Made by a program: the position numbers and the translations under genes. Source: Plantago ovata (taxonomy: Eukaryota; Streptophyta; Magnoliopsida; Lamiales; Plantaginaceae). Taken from it: a DNA stretch of 64,000 nt. The DNA lies in the NCBI GenBank assembly GCA_028274465.1, contig CM051455.1:137116096-137180095 (forward strand), written 5' to 3'. The notes beneath the pieces were generated by a model. That model saw nothing but the letters and a program-made list of their open reading frames with translations, searched no databases and was not told the origin of the DNA. Positions 1-9,781 of the stretch are shown here, one piece after another; the stretch's first letter is position 1; the number at the start of each line of letters is the position of its first letter.

Positions 1-2320
1 TGTTAGGGAAGACAAAGTCCACCGGCAGACATGGGGCTGGTATTTCGGATTCAACATGAAGTTCGAGATATTCAAGTTGGGATAGATGAACAAGGTTTTT
101 GAGGCCATACTCTGTTACATAATTAGAAAGGTCGTTGTATTCAATTCCCAATTGAACCTTGAGGCCATACTCTGTTACATAATTAGAAAGGTCGATGTAT
201 TCAATTCCCAATTGCTTCAAATTTGGGATTCTTACGACCAGACTTTCCGTCAATTCGAGATTTGTGGCCCGCCAAAGCGTTTGTAGATGTTGTAGATGTT
301 GTAGAACCGGATAGGCATCGCTGAGCTCTGTTGGTGGTAACACCAAGGTGGAATTACTAGGGATTTGTATACACCTCAATTTATGAATCTTCCAAATATC
401 TACTGGAAAAATCAACTCTATCGTATAATTATCCTCGACAATTAATGTCTCAAGCTTCTGAAGGTTGGATATTGACGTGGGTACCACTACGGGAGCTCTA
501 CTTGAATCATCATCCCAGTCCTCGCTAATCCTCAAATGAAGATACTTCAAATTGGTTAGTTGAAATAGATGACTAAACATGGATTCTCTTCTTACCACCA
601 CACCATGCAGCACTTTTAGTAATTTCAGGCGCCAACTGAGTAATGATATGAGCTGCTCATCGGCTAGAGGGCGACTAGAATTCATGAAAAGCAGGGATCG
701 AGTAGACGTGTTGCAAATATCATCATCATCATCCAGAAATGAGAGAGAGTCGCCATCGGTGGAAAGTACACTTACACGGCGAATCTGGGATGTATTCATT
801 TTTTGTAAAGTAACTTCGTATTTGATGTCGCCGCCAATTAAACATTGTAGAAAGTTATCCTCTTTCGCTTTTATTAAGCTCAACTCCCGTAGCATATCAT
901 GAATGCCGCATCTTTCAATTTTTCCATCATACGAACTTCTCTCCCAGACCAAAACAAGGCTTCTCTTTACAAGATCCTCCAAGTATTCCTCTGCAATCTC
1001 CTCCAGTGTTTTACGTGCCTTGGGTTTTACGAAACCTTCACCAACCCAAAGCCAAATTAAATGATGGGCAACTATACGTTGATCTTCAGGATATGCTCCC
1101 AAATAAAGGAAGCAAGACTTCAAGTGAGGAGGCAAGTTGTCATAACTCAATGATAGAACTCCATCTAATTGCCCATGATCTCCTCCAGGAGCTGCTGCTT
1201 CATTGATATTTCTCTCCACTTCTTCCCAGTAATCTTTGCTCATGTCGGATTTGAGCATTCCTGCAACCACAACGATCCGAAGTGGGAGTCCTTTGCAATT
1301 CTCCGCAATCCTTCTTCCAACAGCTTCAAACTCAGGCAAGCAAGACTCGCATATATGCACATTTTCACGGAGAAGATCCCATGATGTTTCATTGCTCATG
1401 AGTTGCATTTGGTGCTGAGGACAAAATGCATCGACTTTGGCTGCCACATCTGATGATCTTGTCGTTATAATGACACGGCTCCCCGTCTGGTCTTTTGGGA
1501 TTGCACTCATCAAGCCTTCCCACGCCTCTGCATGCCACATGTCATCCATCACTATCAGAAATCTTCGATTGCGTAGTCTTTTATGTACCTGTGCGTCCAA
1601 GGGCTCGGCAGTTTGTTGTTGACCTTCAAGGAGGTGTTGAAGGATATCATGTACCTTATACTCTTGGGAAATAGTAACCCAAAAGCGAAGATCAAAACGG
1701 CTATGTATCTCCGGATCTTGGTAGACAGCTTTAGCCAAAGTAGTCTTCCCGATACCTCCCATCCCGACAACTGGAATGATTTGGAGGGATTCCACAGGGC
1801 TGGTGACACGGTCAACGATCAGATCCAAATCCTCGATGATTTCCACATTGGAATGGTTGCTTCCGGGCCCAACACCTGTTGACGCCGCCGAACTTTTAGC
1901 TTGACCATAATTGTGAGCACTGACAGAGGCTGCAGCTTCCATTTTTTGTTTGAATATCTCCTCCATCGACTTTGCTTCTTGAACAATGGAACTGATTTCT
2001 TCAGTGCAGCGACCAAACACCACCGATGTGATATCGCCAGGAGGCAGAAACTGAGAACATGGTGAAGCGTTGACGTGGTTTGATTCGATGAGATCTTCGA
2101 GTCGATAGAGTACATCAGTGAGTCGACTTTCAAGTTGCCTGGTCATTGATGCGCACCTGTCAGGAACAAGTTCAAGAAAGTTTTGCAAGTGAAGGATGTT
2201 TTGGTGGAGAGAAATCAATTGGTCTTTGGGACAAAGAAAAGCGTAATCGTGTTGATCACGGGGAAGGAGTTCGTCTTCAATGAGTTGGGCAACAGAAAGA
2301 AGAGCAGAGTATGCTGCCAT
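1..2320 (-). CDS. CC-NB-ARC-LRR resistance protein, type A (A1), 3' end outside window
   Basis: I read this frame codon by codon from the ATG at 2320-2318 to the window edge and found no stop, giving about 773 codons of a gene that continues to the left. Residues 1-150 are an Rx-like coiled-coil region with an EDVID-like RLEDLIES near 73-80. NB-ARC motifs follow: P-loop GMGGIGKTT near 186-194, kinase-2 FLIVMDDMW near 254-262, RNBS-B SRVIITTRSS, GLPL near 344-347, CFLYLGAYPED, and an MHD variant reading IHD near 473-475. The remainder is LRR, including a short Asp run near 720-735. NLRs of this class are cytoplasmic or membrane-associated immune receptors that switch on by ADP/ATP exchange. 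There is no intron, as in the paralogue at 26810-29443. It lies head to head with the type B gene at 14074. The NB-ARC motifs look intact; its C-terminus cannot be judged. Confidence 0.9.
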   Translation of the reverse strand, partial: MAAYSALLSVAQLIEDELLPRDQHDYAFLCPKDQLISLHQNILHLQNFLELVPDRCASMTRQLESRLTDVLYRLEDLIESNHVNASPCSQFLPPGDITSVVFGRCTEEISSIVQEAKSMEEIFKQKMEAAASVSAHNYGQAKSSAASTGVGPGSNHSNVEIIEDLDLIVDRVTSPVESLQIIPVVGMGGIGKTTLAKAVYQDPEIHSRFDLRFWVTISQEYKVHDILQHLLEGQQQTAEPLDAQVHKRLRNRRFLIVMDDMWHAEAWEGLMSAIPKDQTGSRVIITTRSSDVAAKVDAFCPQHQMQLMSNETSWDLLRENVHICESCLPEFEAVGRRIAENCKGLPLRIVVVAGMLKSDMSKDYWEEVERNINEAAAPGGDHGQLDGVLSLSYDNLPPHLKSCFLYLGAYPEDQRIVAHHLIWLWVGEGFVKPKARKTLEEIAEEYLEDLVKRSLVLVWERSSYDGKIERCGIHDMLRELSLIKAKEDNFLQCLIGGDIKYEVTLQKMNTSQIRRVSVLSTDGDSLSFLDDDDDICNTSTRSLLFMNSSRPLADEQLISLLSWRLKLLKVLHGVVVRRESMFSHLFQLTNLKYLHLRISEDWDDDSSRAPVVVPTSISNLQKLETLIVEDNYTIELIFPVDIWKIHKLRCIQIPSNSTLVLPPTELSDAYPVLQHLQHLQTLWRATNLELTESLVVRIPNLKQLGIEYIDLSNYVTEYGLKVQLGIEYNDLSNYVTEYGLKNLVHLSQLEYLELHVESEIPAPCLPVDFVFPN
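101..220 (-). repeat. 60-bp in-frame tandem duplication inside the LRR of A1
   Basis: Two copies of a 60-bp unit start at 101 and 161. Over the first 54 bases they differ at about one position (gtcgttg versus gtcgatg). Sixty bases is 20 codons, so one LRR-sized unit is added without a frame change. The near identity marks the duplication as recent. Confidence 0.9.
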
Positions 2321-2354
2321 TTTTGCAGTGTAAGTAATTAATTTGGAAGGTTTG

Positions 2355-2360
2355 TATATA
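2355..2360 (-). promoter_or_regulatory. possible TATA box of A1
   Basis: Reading on the minus strand there is a TATATA about 35 bases upstream of the A1 start codon. That is close to the ATG, so the 5' leader would be very short. A TG-rich run (2397-2412) lies just upstream. Similar TG-rich runs precede the start of A3 (29474-29500) and occur near 42410-42430 beside the collapsed copy, so this 5' region is shared by the type A family. Confidence 0.35.
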
Positions 2361-2412
2361 GGTAGATAGGAGCTGTGTGTTTTGTCTCTTTGTTTTTGTG
2401 TGTGTGTGTGTT

Positions 2413-2880
2413 TTTAAGCTTAAGACAGGAAAGGGAAAAAGAGGATTGAATTAAAGGAGATGGAAATCAAGTTTGGATGGAGGTGGTGTGCATGTGCAAG
2501 TACAACAACTTGGTCAGATTATTGTAATTAGACAGCAATCACCTTTTTTTTTTTAATACTATAATTCTTTTTTACAACTTGGCTCCTTCATTCACTGATA
2601 CGGGGAAAACGTCCCTCAACGACGCGTTTGGTTTTGCGGATAAAGGGGATAAAACACTGTAGGAGAATACGGTTTCTCCGTTTGGTTGACAGATAATCGG
2701 AAAAGAAAGAGAACGAGGTGACCGGGATAATCGCGACGGGCAGCGCTGTAATTGGCTGGGAAGGATGAGCTGGCTCCTCAGATAATTATCCGCTGCATTA
2801 TCTTTCTCCCCCGATTATTTCAGATAACCCGTTATCTGTGACGATCGGTGAGATCACGGCAATGGCCCACCATGTGCCAC
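2413..2880. other. intergenic spacer with a possible MITE relic
   Basis: No gene is visible. Between about 2620 and 2850 there are repeated gataa/ttatc words in both orientations, and a GCGTTTGGTTT word at the left side. The same word occurs inverted near 12755, at the end of another gataat-rich block. This suggests a shared small inverted-repeat element, but I cannot define its ends. Confidence 0.3.
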
Positions 2881-2910
2881 CATGTCTCGGTTTACAATAC
2901 TACCCTGTCC

Positions 2911-3384
2911 TCAGCATATATAAGCTTCAAAATTCCCAATTTCATCAGAAAGCTAGAGCTAGGGTTCTTCCGTAATCGCGCTTTTGAGGTAATTTTAAGT
3001 TTTTCTCCAAATCCAGATTGTATGTCGTTTTTTCCATAAATTTTTCTGTATAAACCCAAGGTTGGGTGTTGTGTTAGGCTGGAAATTAACGTTTTACCAT
3101 ATTTCGATAGGTTTGTTGAAGCCTGGAGGGGGGAAACTGGGTACTGCTGGAGTTGGAAACACCAGGAGGGCTTTAAGTTCAATCAGTAACATCGTTGGAG
3201 ATGCCCCTAACAGAGGGGTTTTGAGTGAGTGAGTTTTCTTTAGTCCTTTTCTTTTATCTGTTGCAATAACTTTGTCACATTAGTGCATTGAGTACTTATT
3301 ATTCTTTATGTGTTGTTATGTTAGGAAACATGCTTGTGGTAATAAGAATCCTGTTGTTGCTCCAATCCACCGGCCTGTCACCCG
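2911..3384 (+). pseudogene. 5' fragment of a B2-type mitotic cyclin gene
   Basis: A TATATAA box at 2917-2923 is followed by an apparently non-coding first exon ending at the GT near 2992. Exon 2 (3111-3228) reads LLKPGGGKLGTAGVGNTRRA and then a stretch ending NRGVL. Exon 3 (3325-3384) reads KHACGNKNPVVAPIHRPVTR. The splice sites fit (AG before 3111, GT at 3229, AG before 3325, GT at 3385), and the joined frame matches what I recall of the N-terminal region of plant G2/mitotic cyclin B2. I found no in-frame ATG in exon 1 or 2 and no cyclin-box exons downstream, so it cannot encode a working cyclin. It is a promoter-plus-5' fragment left by duplication or transposon capture. Confidence 0.7.
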
Positions 3385-5221
3385 GTATGTTATTAGCCTC
3401 TTTATTTTTCGCTTGCTTCTTGACTTTATTAGATAGAAGTTGTAATGAGTCTTGACTTGATTAGATAGTTAGTATCCAGAAGTAGGTTGTGGGCTAGTGA
3501 TATGGCTTTGTTGTTAGTTTTCTTGATGACTGTATAGCAAGGATTTTGTGAGACATTTGCTGTAGTTCATATGATATTTGCTTAAATGTAACGTATCCTT
3601 GTTGAATCTGTATCGATCATGGTTTTCTGAGACTTTTTTGTATGCACGTATCTCTACCCATGTCTATATTGGTGAATATGATAGGAGAGTTCAGGTGAAT
3701 ATGATCCACCTGTCCATCAAAGGGTGTCCCGGAAGAGAGATAAAATAAGATGCAAATGATCTAGGCACGCCTTGGGAGAGGGATGGACATATAAACTCAG
3801 AAGGTTGAAATGGGTAGTTATGTCTGTTGCTATTTCTAGATCTTTTGAAAATTTACCATTGTTTCAATAGTGCATTACGTGCAAGATGGTGTATTTCATG
3901 TGGTCTAGTATGTCTAACCAAGAGCTGCTATATTACCATAAGTTAATGAGTAATAACCAGTGAACTCTGAGGGGCCCCAGTAGATAGACATTAACATAGA
4001 TCTCGTAACATGAATCTAAAGAAAAATGGCCAATATTTCTAAATTGTTGAAGTTGTTTCTTCTCTAGGTCCCATGGATCAGGGGGTTTTATATATGTACC
4101 ATAACCAACCTGTATGGTACCAGTTTATAACATCAACATTCTGCCACTTTAGTTGGTAAGTCTTAAGCTTTAGATGTTAGCATACATGTCAAATTTTGTG
4201 TCTCATTCTCCATTTACGTGACATGCAGGAACCATTTATCCAGCAATCTGTTTTTCTTGTATATTTTTGGTGAGATGTTGAATTCTTGCTTCATCATAAA
4301 ATATTGCACATAAACTTTCAAGTTTCAACCACAAGCTAAATGTAGTGTTTGTAACCCAGGAAAACTTGTTGAAGAAGAAGAAGGCAACTTTGCAATTAGT
4401 GTCCTTGTGAAGGTATGGCTGCTATCATGTCAGTTTTTAGTTAAAATGACTATTAATTGGTCGAAATAAACCACTCTTCTTGGAGATGCTTATATCAATA
4501 GCTTGCAACTTTCTACTGTCACAAATGTCATGGGATTGGAGGAAGATACTCGAAGTGCTTATATTGGGACAGTTTGTTGTAGAAAAGGTATCATATTTCT
4601 TATCTATGTATATGGGCTAAAGTTCCACCATGAACGAAAGTTAATTGTAGGTAGTAACGATTAAAACATTTAGTTTTCCTGAGATGATATTTTCATTGTT
4701 TAAATATGGGGAGTAAGGACTTGAGATGCACATCATTTGGAGAATATTTACAGCCATCATTCAGAATTTTAGATTTCTGATGGTTGTCTAGAGTTATATT
4801 TTTCGATCTTGATTGTATCTGGGGATATTGACTTTTTAGGTATACTATATGTGCGTGTAAATTGTAATGTATACTACTGTGCAATTTTCTAGTTTCATCT
4901 ACAGATGTGTAACTGAATCTGCACATTGCAGTTATAGTAATTTCTGTTAGAGATCTTGGTCGGACATCTAACTCGTTTGCTATCACACACCAGGTAATGG
5001 AGGCGGCCCAAGCTTCCGCAAGTTTAGGGGGGAGTTTTAGAGGAGGCCATGCGTTACATGTTTTCAGGCTATTCTAGTTGAATTTTGATCCTTCTGTTTA
5101 TAGCATGATAAAGTGAAAAATCTTGTGTTGTTGGAGTTCGAGGTCTTCAGTTCACTGACATTTAGAGTATGATACATGGATGAAAATGTAATTGTACATA
5201 ATGCATAAATCATATATGCCC
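3385..5221. other. spacer downstream of the cyclin fragment; no confident gene
   Basis: AT-rich, intron-like sequence. An acidic, exon-like run at about 4366-4412 (several Glu codons, then GNFAISVLVK before a gtatgg) could be an exon or chance. I could not link it to the cyclin fragment or to any family. I saw no cyclin box on either strand. Confidence 0.4.
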
Positions 5222-6001
5222 GATTGTTCTGGGCAGTAGCTTTTTTCCCGTATGAACTCAGCAACTCACAGACAGTGACGGTGGCTGATTGGTTTGAAGA
5301 AGTTTGGGATGCAGTGAAACAAGAAGAGTTGGCCATCTTTTTCATTCGGTGTTGGGCTCTCTGGAGTAACCGAAACAAACAGGTACATGAACAGGTGTGC
5401 TTTGATGCAGGGGAATGTGATAAATTTGCACAGGATTTCTTGCTGCAGTTTAACTCTGCACAAATTATTTTTTCTCACCCACGACCACCGGAGAATACGG
5501 ATAAGTGGAACCCACCGCAACCTGGACGGAGCAAGGTAAATTTTAACGCTGCTGTTAGTAGTAGACTGAATGGGTCCAGTGCGGGTCTAGTAGTCAGAGA
5601 TCATGGGGGAAGAATTATAGCATGGAAGAGACAGTTTTTTAATCATAGTAACAACCCGGAAGTCGCCGAAGCATTGGCAGCCCGTGCTGCTGTTCAGTTT
5701 GCGTGACTTGCAGCTGAATGAAGTAGACATAGAAGGGGACTGTCTAAATATTATCAAGCACCTCCAGAACTTTGATTCACCTCTAGGTTTGAGTGGCAAT
5801 ATTATTGTTGAAACTAGGCTGTTAGCTTCCTCTGTTAACTCCATTTCTTTTATGTATGTTAGAAGGAATTGCAATGAAGTTGCACATATGTTAGCAAGAA
5901 ATGTGAGTGAGGATAGTTTTGGATTCTCGAATCTGCCATTTGAGACCTGAGTTGTAATCTTTTGATCATGATCAATATATGATGTTTCTCTCTAAAAAAA
6001 A
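5222..6001 (+). mobile_element. 5'-truncated LINE tail with RNase H-like domain, frameshifted
   Basis: The plus frame from 5222 has the sequence found downstream of reverse transcriptase in plant L1-type LINEs (AIFFIRCWALWSNRNKQVHE), then an RVT_3/RNase H-like domain (SAGLVVRDHGGRIIAWKR, EALAARAAVQFA). A one-base shift near 5703 moves the domain into another frame, where DLQLNEVDIEGD and RRNCNEVAHMLAR continue to a stop at 5950. A short A-run at 5993-6001 may be the remains of the poly(A) tail. No reverse transcriptase is present, so this is a dead-on-arrival copy. Target-site duplications are not clear. Confidence 0.75.
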
Positions 6002-6090
6002 TGTGCCATAACATATGAATATATAGTCTTACGATGTTATGATAGCCACATACAAGAGAGGACTAGGGTTGGATATGTAATAGTTGTAAC

Positions 6091-6435
6091 TCTCAAGAGG
6101 TGAACGAAAGAAGGGAAACAATTGCAGAGTTATGCAGCAGAGAAGTAGAAGACCTGAACAAAATCACAGAACGTGTTAAGAGACCGTGCGTACAGGACGG
6201 GAACGGATCTGTTGTTAATCAATACCGGCAGACTCCAGAGATCTTTGAGAAGAAGCAACGTATTAGTTTAGGATTGTAATTTGTATAAGGGCATGATTGT
6301 CTTTCCAGATAAGTAGTTTAGCCCTATAAATACTAGTCAGTAGTTAGGTTTTATATGTACAGAATTTTCAGCCGCAGAGCTTTATTAATACAGAACGGAG
6401 CCTTCTCCTATCATGGTTCTTTGCGTATTCTGACA
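6091..6435 (+). repeat. 5' LTR of young Copia element
   Basis: 345 bp, starting TCTCAAGAGG and ending TCTGACA. It carries a TATAAATA box at 6325-6332. The only difference I see from the 3' LTR is C versus T seven bases from the 3' end (gcgtattctg versus gcgtattttg). Confidence 0.95.
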
Positions 6436-6531
6436 TGGTACCGGAGCAGAGGTTAGCAAGGTTTTTCTGTACTATTCTTTAGCTTCCGCATATTTATCAT
6501 CTTTTTTTTTTCTTTCAGTTCTCTTACGCAA

Positions 6532-6690
6532 GGCTATTGTTATTAGCCGTATTTTCCAACTCTGCGTTTTTTTTCCTTCTTTTCTGTTTTCATACGCAGG
6601 CTATTGTTATTAGCCGTATTTTCCAACTCTGCGTTTTTTTTCCTTCTTTTCTGTTTTCATACGCAGGCTATTGTTATTAGCCCTATTTAT
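6532..6690 (+). repeat. 67-bp tandem repeat in the Copia leader
   Basis: The unit beginning ggctattgttattagcc starts at 6532, 6599 and 6666, a 67-bp period with two full copies and a partial third. It lies between the primer-binding site and gag, in the untranslated leader, where packaging signals are expected. Shorter ttattagcc-like words continue to about 6740. Confidence 0.85.
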
Positions 6691-6820
6691 CAAATTATTG
6701 AGCTATTATCATTAGCCAAATCATCAGCTGTTGTTATCAGCCTGACTCATTCAATCTATTATCTACAGGTTGTTCTGTTAATTCAAATTCAATCAATATA
6801 TCTTGAATCTGTTATTCACC

Positions 6821-9781
6821 ATGACTACTGATGATGATCTCAGTAAGATCAAAGACCTGGAAACAGCAGACGAATCTGCTAAACTCAAGAAATCTGAGAC
6901 TGAATCACCTACTTATGATCTCAATGATCCATATGGACCCTTCTATCTTGGTCCGGCTGATACACCCAACTCTGTTGTGATTGAGCCAAAGCTCAACAAC
7001 TCAAACTACTATGACTGGAAGAGAATGATCTCTATGCATCTCGAAGCTAAGAATAAGATGGGCTTCGTGGATGGAACTATTGCACAACCTGAGATTGATG
7101 ATCCACTCTATATGCCGTGGCTTAAGTGCAATAGTCTCATATTCACTTGGATTCTTTACTCTGTCAGCAAAGAAATTGCTTCTAATCTCAGATTTGCAAA
7201 CACTGCCAAGGAAGCTTGGGATAAGCTGGCAATAAGATATGCTTCTCCAGATAAATTGAGAATTTTTGAGTTAAGAAGAGAGCTAATGAATCTCATTCAA
7301 TCACAACTATCTGTTGAAGGTTATTTTGATGCTATGGTTGGCTTGCTGCAAGAACTAAGAACTTTCAGGCCAAAGCAAGGATGTCACTGTGGAAAGTGCC
7401 CTTGCAAATCACTTCATGATCTTGCAGAGATGGAAGAAGATGATGAAGTAATCCAGTTTTGTATGGGGCTGACTAATGCTCATGCTCAAGTAAGAACACA
7501 GATTCTAACAATGGAGAAAACACCTTCTCTTGATCGAGCTTTGAAGATAGTACTCCAAGATGAGAAACAGAAAGGATTGATCAACATGGGCAACAACAGT
7601 GGAGAGGCTTCTGCAATGATGGTGGGGGCTCCCAACATGACGACTGGCTACAAGAGAAAAGGCAAGAGCCAGCTATACTGCATCAAATGCAAGAGGTCGG
7701 GACACAGTACTGAGAACTGCATGATCTGTGATTACTGTCACAGGCCAGGACATCTTGAAAAGGACTGCTACAGGAAACATGGCTTTCCTCCTGATTTTAA
7801 GTTCACTAAAACCAACAATGGAGGGGGATATGCCAATGCCGTGCACGGAGAACCTAGACAGACAGTCAACCATCAAAGAAATGGAGACATTACCATCTCC
7901 AATGCTCAGCTACAGGCCTTTCTCAAGATGATCAAGACTGCACCAGCTATTGAAGCCTCCTCAGCTGCTCAGAACATGCCTTCTTCACAAATCAATGCCA
8001 TCTCCTCTGGAAATTTCAGCAATGCTCCACTCCTTACTGATGAAGAATGGGCAGGTACTTATATTAATCATGTCTCTAATTCTTTAAATACTATTATATG
8101 GCTTCTTGATTCAGGAGCCTCAGATCATATCATTTATTCACCATCATTATATACTCACAACATAAGAAATGTTGTTTCAAAAGTTCAATTACCAACTCAA
8201 GAATTTACACAAGTCACCCATATTGGTGATATCACTATTGAACAGAATGTCATTCTTAAAAATGTTTTATGTGTACCTTCCTTTAAGGTAAATTTAATTG
8301 CAGTTTCCAGATTAACAGAAGACAATGATATATCAGTTGTATTTAACAAAAATCATTGTAAACTGCAGATGAACTCTTCCGCAGTGGAGATTGGAAGAAT
8401 CAAAATTGAGCATGGACTCTATTATGTTAGCTTGCATCCCTTGACATTTTCACAATCGCATCAGTGTAATCGGCCAAATAAGGAATTGTGGCATTCTAGA
8501 TTAGGACACATTCCAGTTACAAGACTCAAATTAATTGAGCAATTTTCCCCTATTGTAACAAGCACTGAAGTGCAAGTTTGTGATGTCTGTAGCAAGGCTA
8601 AACATAAGAAATCTCCTTTTCCAGTTAATAACAATTGTTCTAGTATCTCTGTTTTTGAGCTTTTACATATTGATATTTGGGGGCCATTTTCTCAAACAAG
8701 CTTGAATGGTCATCGTTTTTTCTTAACTATTGTTGATGATTACTCTAGAATGACATGGACTTTCTTGATGAAATATAAGTCAGATGTAGCAACCATTCTG
8801 CCAAATTTCATCACGCAGCTTGCTACACAATTCAATGGAAAAGTTAAAATCATAAGAACCGATAATGGAGTTGAATTTCACATGGAATCCTTTTACACCA
8901 AACATGGCATATTACACCAAAAGACATGTGTTTACACTCCTGAACAGAATGGTGTTGTTGAAAGAAAACACCAAACACTTCTTAATATGGCACGAGCCTT
9001 GATTTTTCATGCAGAGCTACCCCTCAAATTCTGGGGTGACACAATTTTAACTGCCACTTATCTCATCAACAGAGTTCCTTCTGTTGTCATCAATAATGAT
9101 ACACCTTATGAGAGGTTGTTTGGTAAGAAACCAGACTATTCACATATCAAAACGTTTGGATGTCTTGCTTATGGTGCATCCATAAAAGAATTACGTCATA
9201 AATTTAGTTCTCGAGCTAGGAAGGCTATCTTTATTGGTTATCCTGCTCAAGTGAAAGGATACAAGTTGTTTGATCTGGAACAACGCATTACCTTTATCTC
9301 TCGTGATGTGGTATTCCATGAACACATTTTTCCTTTTAGTCAATCGGTTAATGTTCTTGATTCACAAGAACACATGGGTCATGATCACTTCCAAGACATT
9401 TTATTTTCTCCAATCACACATGATTCTCGAGCAGATGACCAAAAGGATTCACCACCACATGAACACCCATCTGATTTTCCACATTCAATAGAGGTTATGG
9501 ATACACAAGCAGATGTTTCCTCACCTCATCAATCTTCAGCCGCACCCGAACGGCATCCATCTTCATCTTCCTCTGACCAAAAATCTAGCTCATCCCAGAA
9601 CAGGTCAGTTTCCAAAACTCCTATTTCAATTAAATCTATTCCATTGGCAGAACCTCTACCTGCAGAAGAATTTTCTGCACATCATCCAGAATTACAACAT
9701 CAACAAGAACACATTCCTACTGTACGAAAATCAACCAGAGAGACAGAGAAACACCTTATTAAAGGATTTTCATTGTGCTGA
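6821..9781 (+). CDS. Copia gag-protease-integrase part of the polyprotein
   Basis: The ATG at 6821 begins MTTDDDLSKIKDLE; the frame is open for 986 codons. A gag region (UBN2-like) is followed by two CCHC knuckles near 285-320, the protease motif LLDSGASDH near residue 428, a pre-integrase HSRLGHI motif, then an integrase core with the acidic triad in HIDIWGP, RTDNGVEF and QNGVVERK. The protein makes the capsid, matures it and inserts the cDNA. The frame ends at 9781 a short way after a one-base shift near 9740. Downstream RT homology continues in the other frame, so I read this as a mutation rather than a designed gag/pol boundary, because the break is after integrase. Confidence 0.9.
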   Translation: MTTDDDLSKIKDLETADESAKLKKSETESPTYDLNDPYGPFYLGPADTPNSVVIEPKLNNSNYYDWKRMISMHLEAKNKMGFVDGTIAQPEIDDPLYMPWLKCNSLIFTWILYSVSKEIASNLRFANTAKEAWDKLAIRYASPDKLRIFELRRELMNLIQSQLSVEGYFDAMVGLLQELRTFRPKQGCHCGKCPCKSLHDLAEMEEDDEVIQFCMGLTNAHAQVRTQILTMEKTPSLDRALKIVLQDEKQKGLINMGNNSGEASAMMVGAPNMTTGYKRKGKSQLYCIKCKRSGHSTENCMICDYCHRPGHLEKDCYRKHGFPPDFKFTKTNNGGGYANAVHGEPRQTVNHQRNGDITISNAQLQAFLKMIKTAPAIEASSAAQNMPSSQINAISSGNFSNAPLLTDEEWAGTYINHVSNSLNTIIWLLDSGASDHIIYSPSLYTHNIRNVVSKVQLPTQEFTQVTHIGDITIEQNVILKNVLCVPSFKVNLIAVSRLTEDNDISVVFNKNHCKLQMNSSAVEIGRIKIEHGLYYVSLHPLTFSQSHQCNRPNKELWHSRLGHIPVTRLKLIEQFSPIVTSTEVQVCDVCSKAKHKKSPFPVNNNCSSISVFELLHIDIWGPFSQTSLNGHRFFLTIVDDYSRMTWTFLMKYKSDVATILPNFITQLATQFNGKVKIIRTDNGVEFHMESFYTKHGILHQKTCVYTPEQNGVVERKHQTLLNMARALIFHAELPLKFWGDTILTATYLINRVPSVVINNDTPYERLFGKKPDYSHIKTFGCLAYGASIKELRHKFSSRARKAIFIGYPAQVKGYKLFDLEQRITFISRDVVFHEHIFPFSQSVNVLDSQEHMGHDHFQDILFSPITHDSRADDQKDSPPHEHPSDFPHSIEVMDTQADVSSPHQSSAAPERHPSSSSSDQKSSSSQNRSVSKTPISIKSIPLAEPLPAEEFSAHHPELQHQQEHIPTVRKSTRETEKHLIKGFSLC

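Noticed and set aside
579..902. Plus-strand open frame of 107 codons and other plus-strand frames between 1 and 1900
   Set aside because: They lie antisense to the continuous A1 NLR frame, which has all NB-ARC motifs. They are shadows.
4693..4986. 97-codon minus-strand frame
   Set aside because: No recognisable domain, AT-rich intron-like context, no support on either side.
5224..5706. 160-codon frame as an independent plant gene
   Set aside because: Its sequence is the post-RT and RNase H-like part of a LINE and continues in another frame after a one-base shift, so it is a transposon tail.
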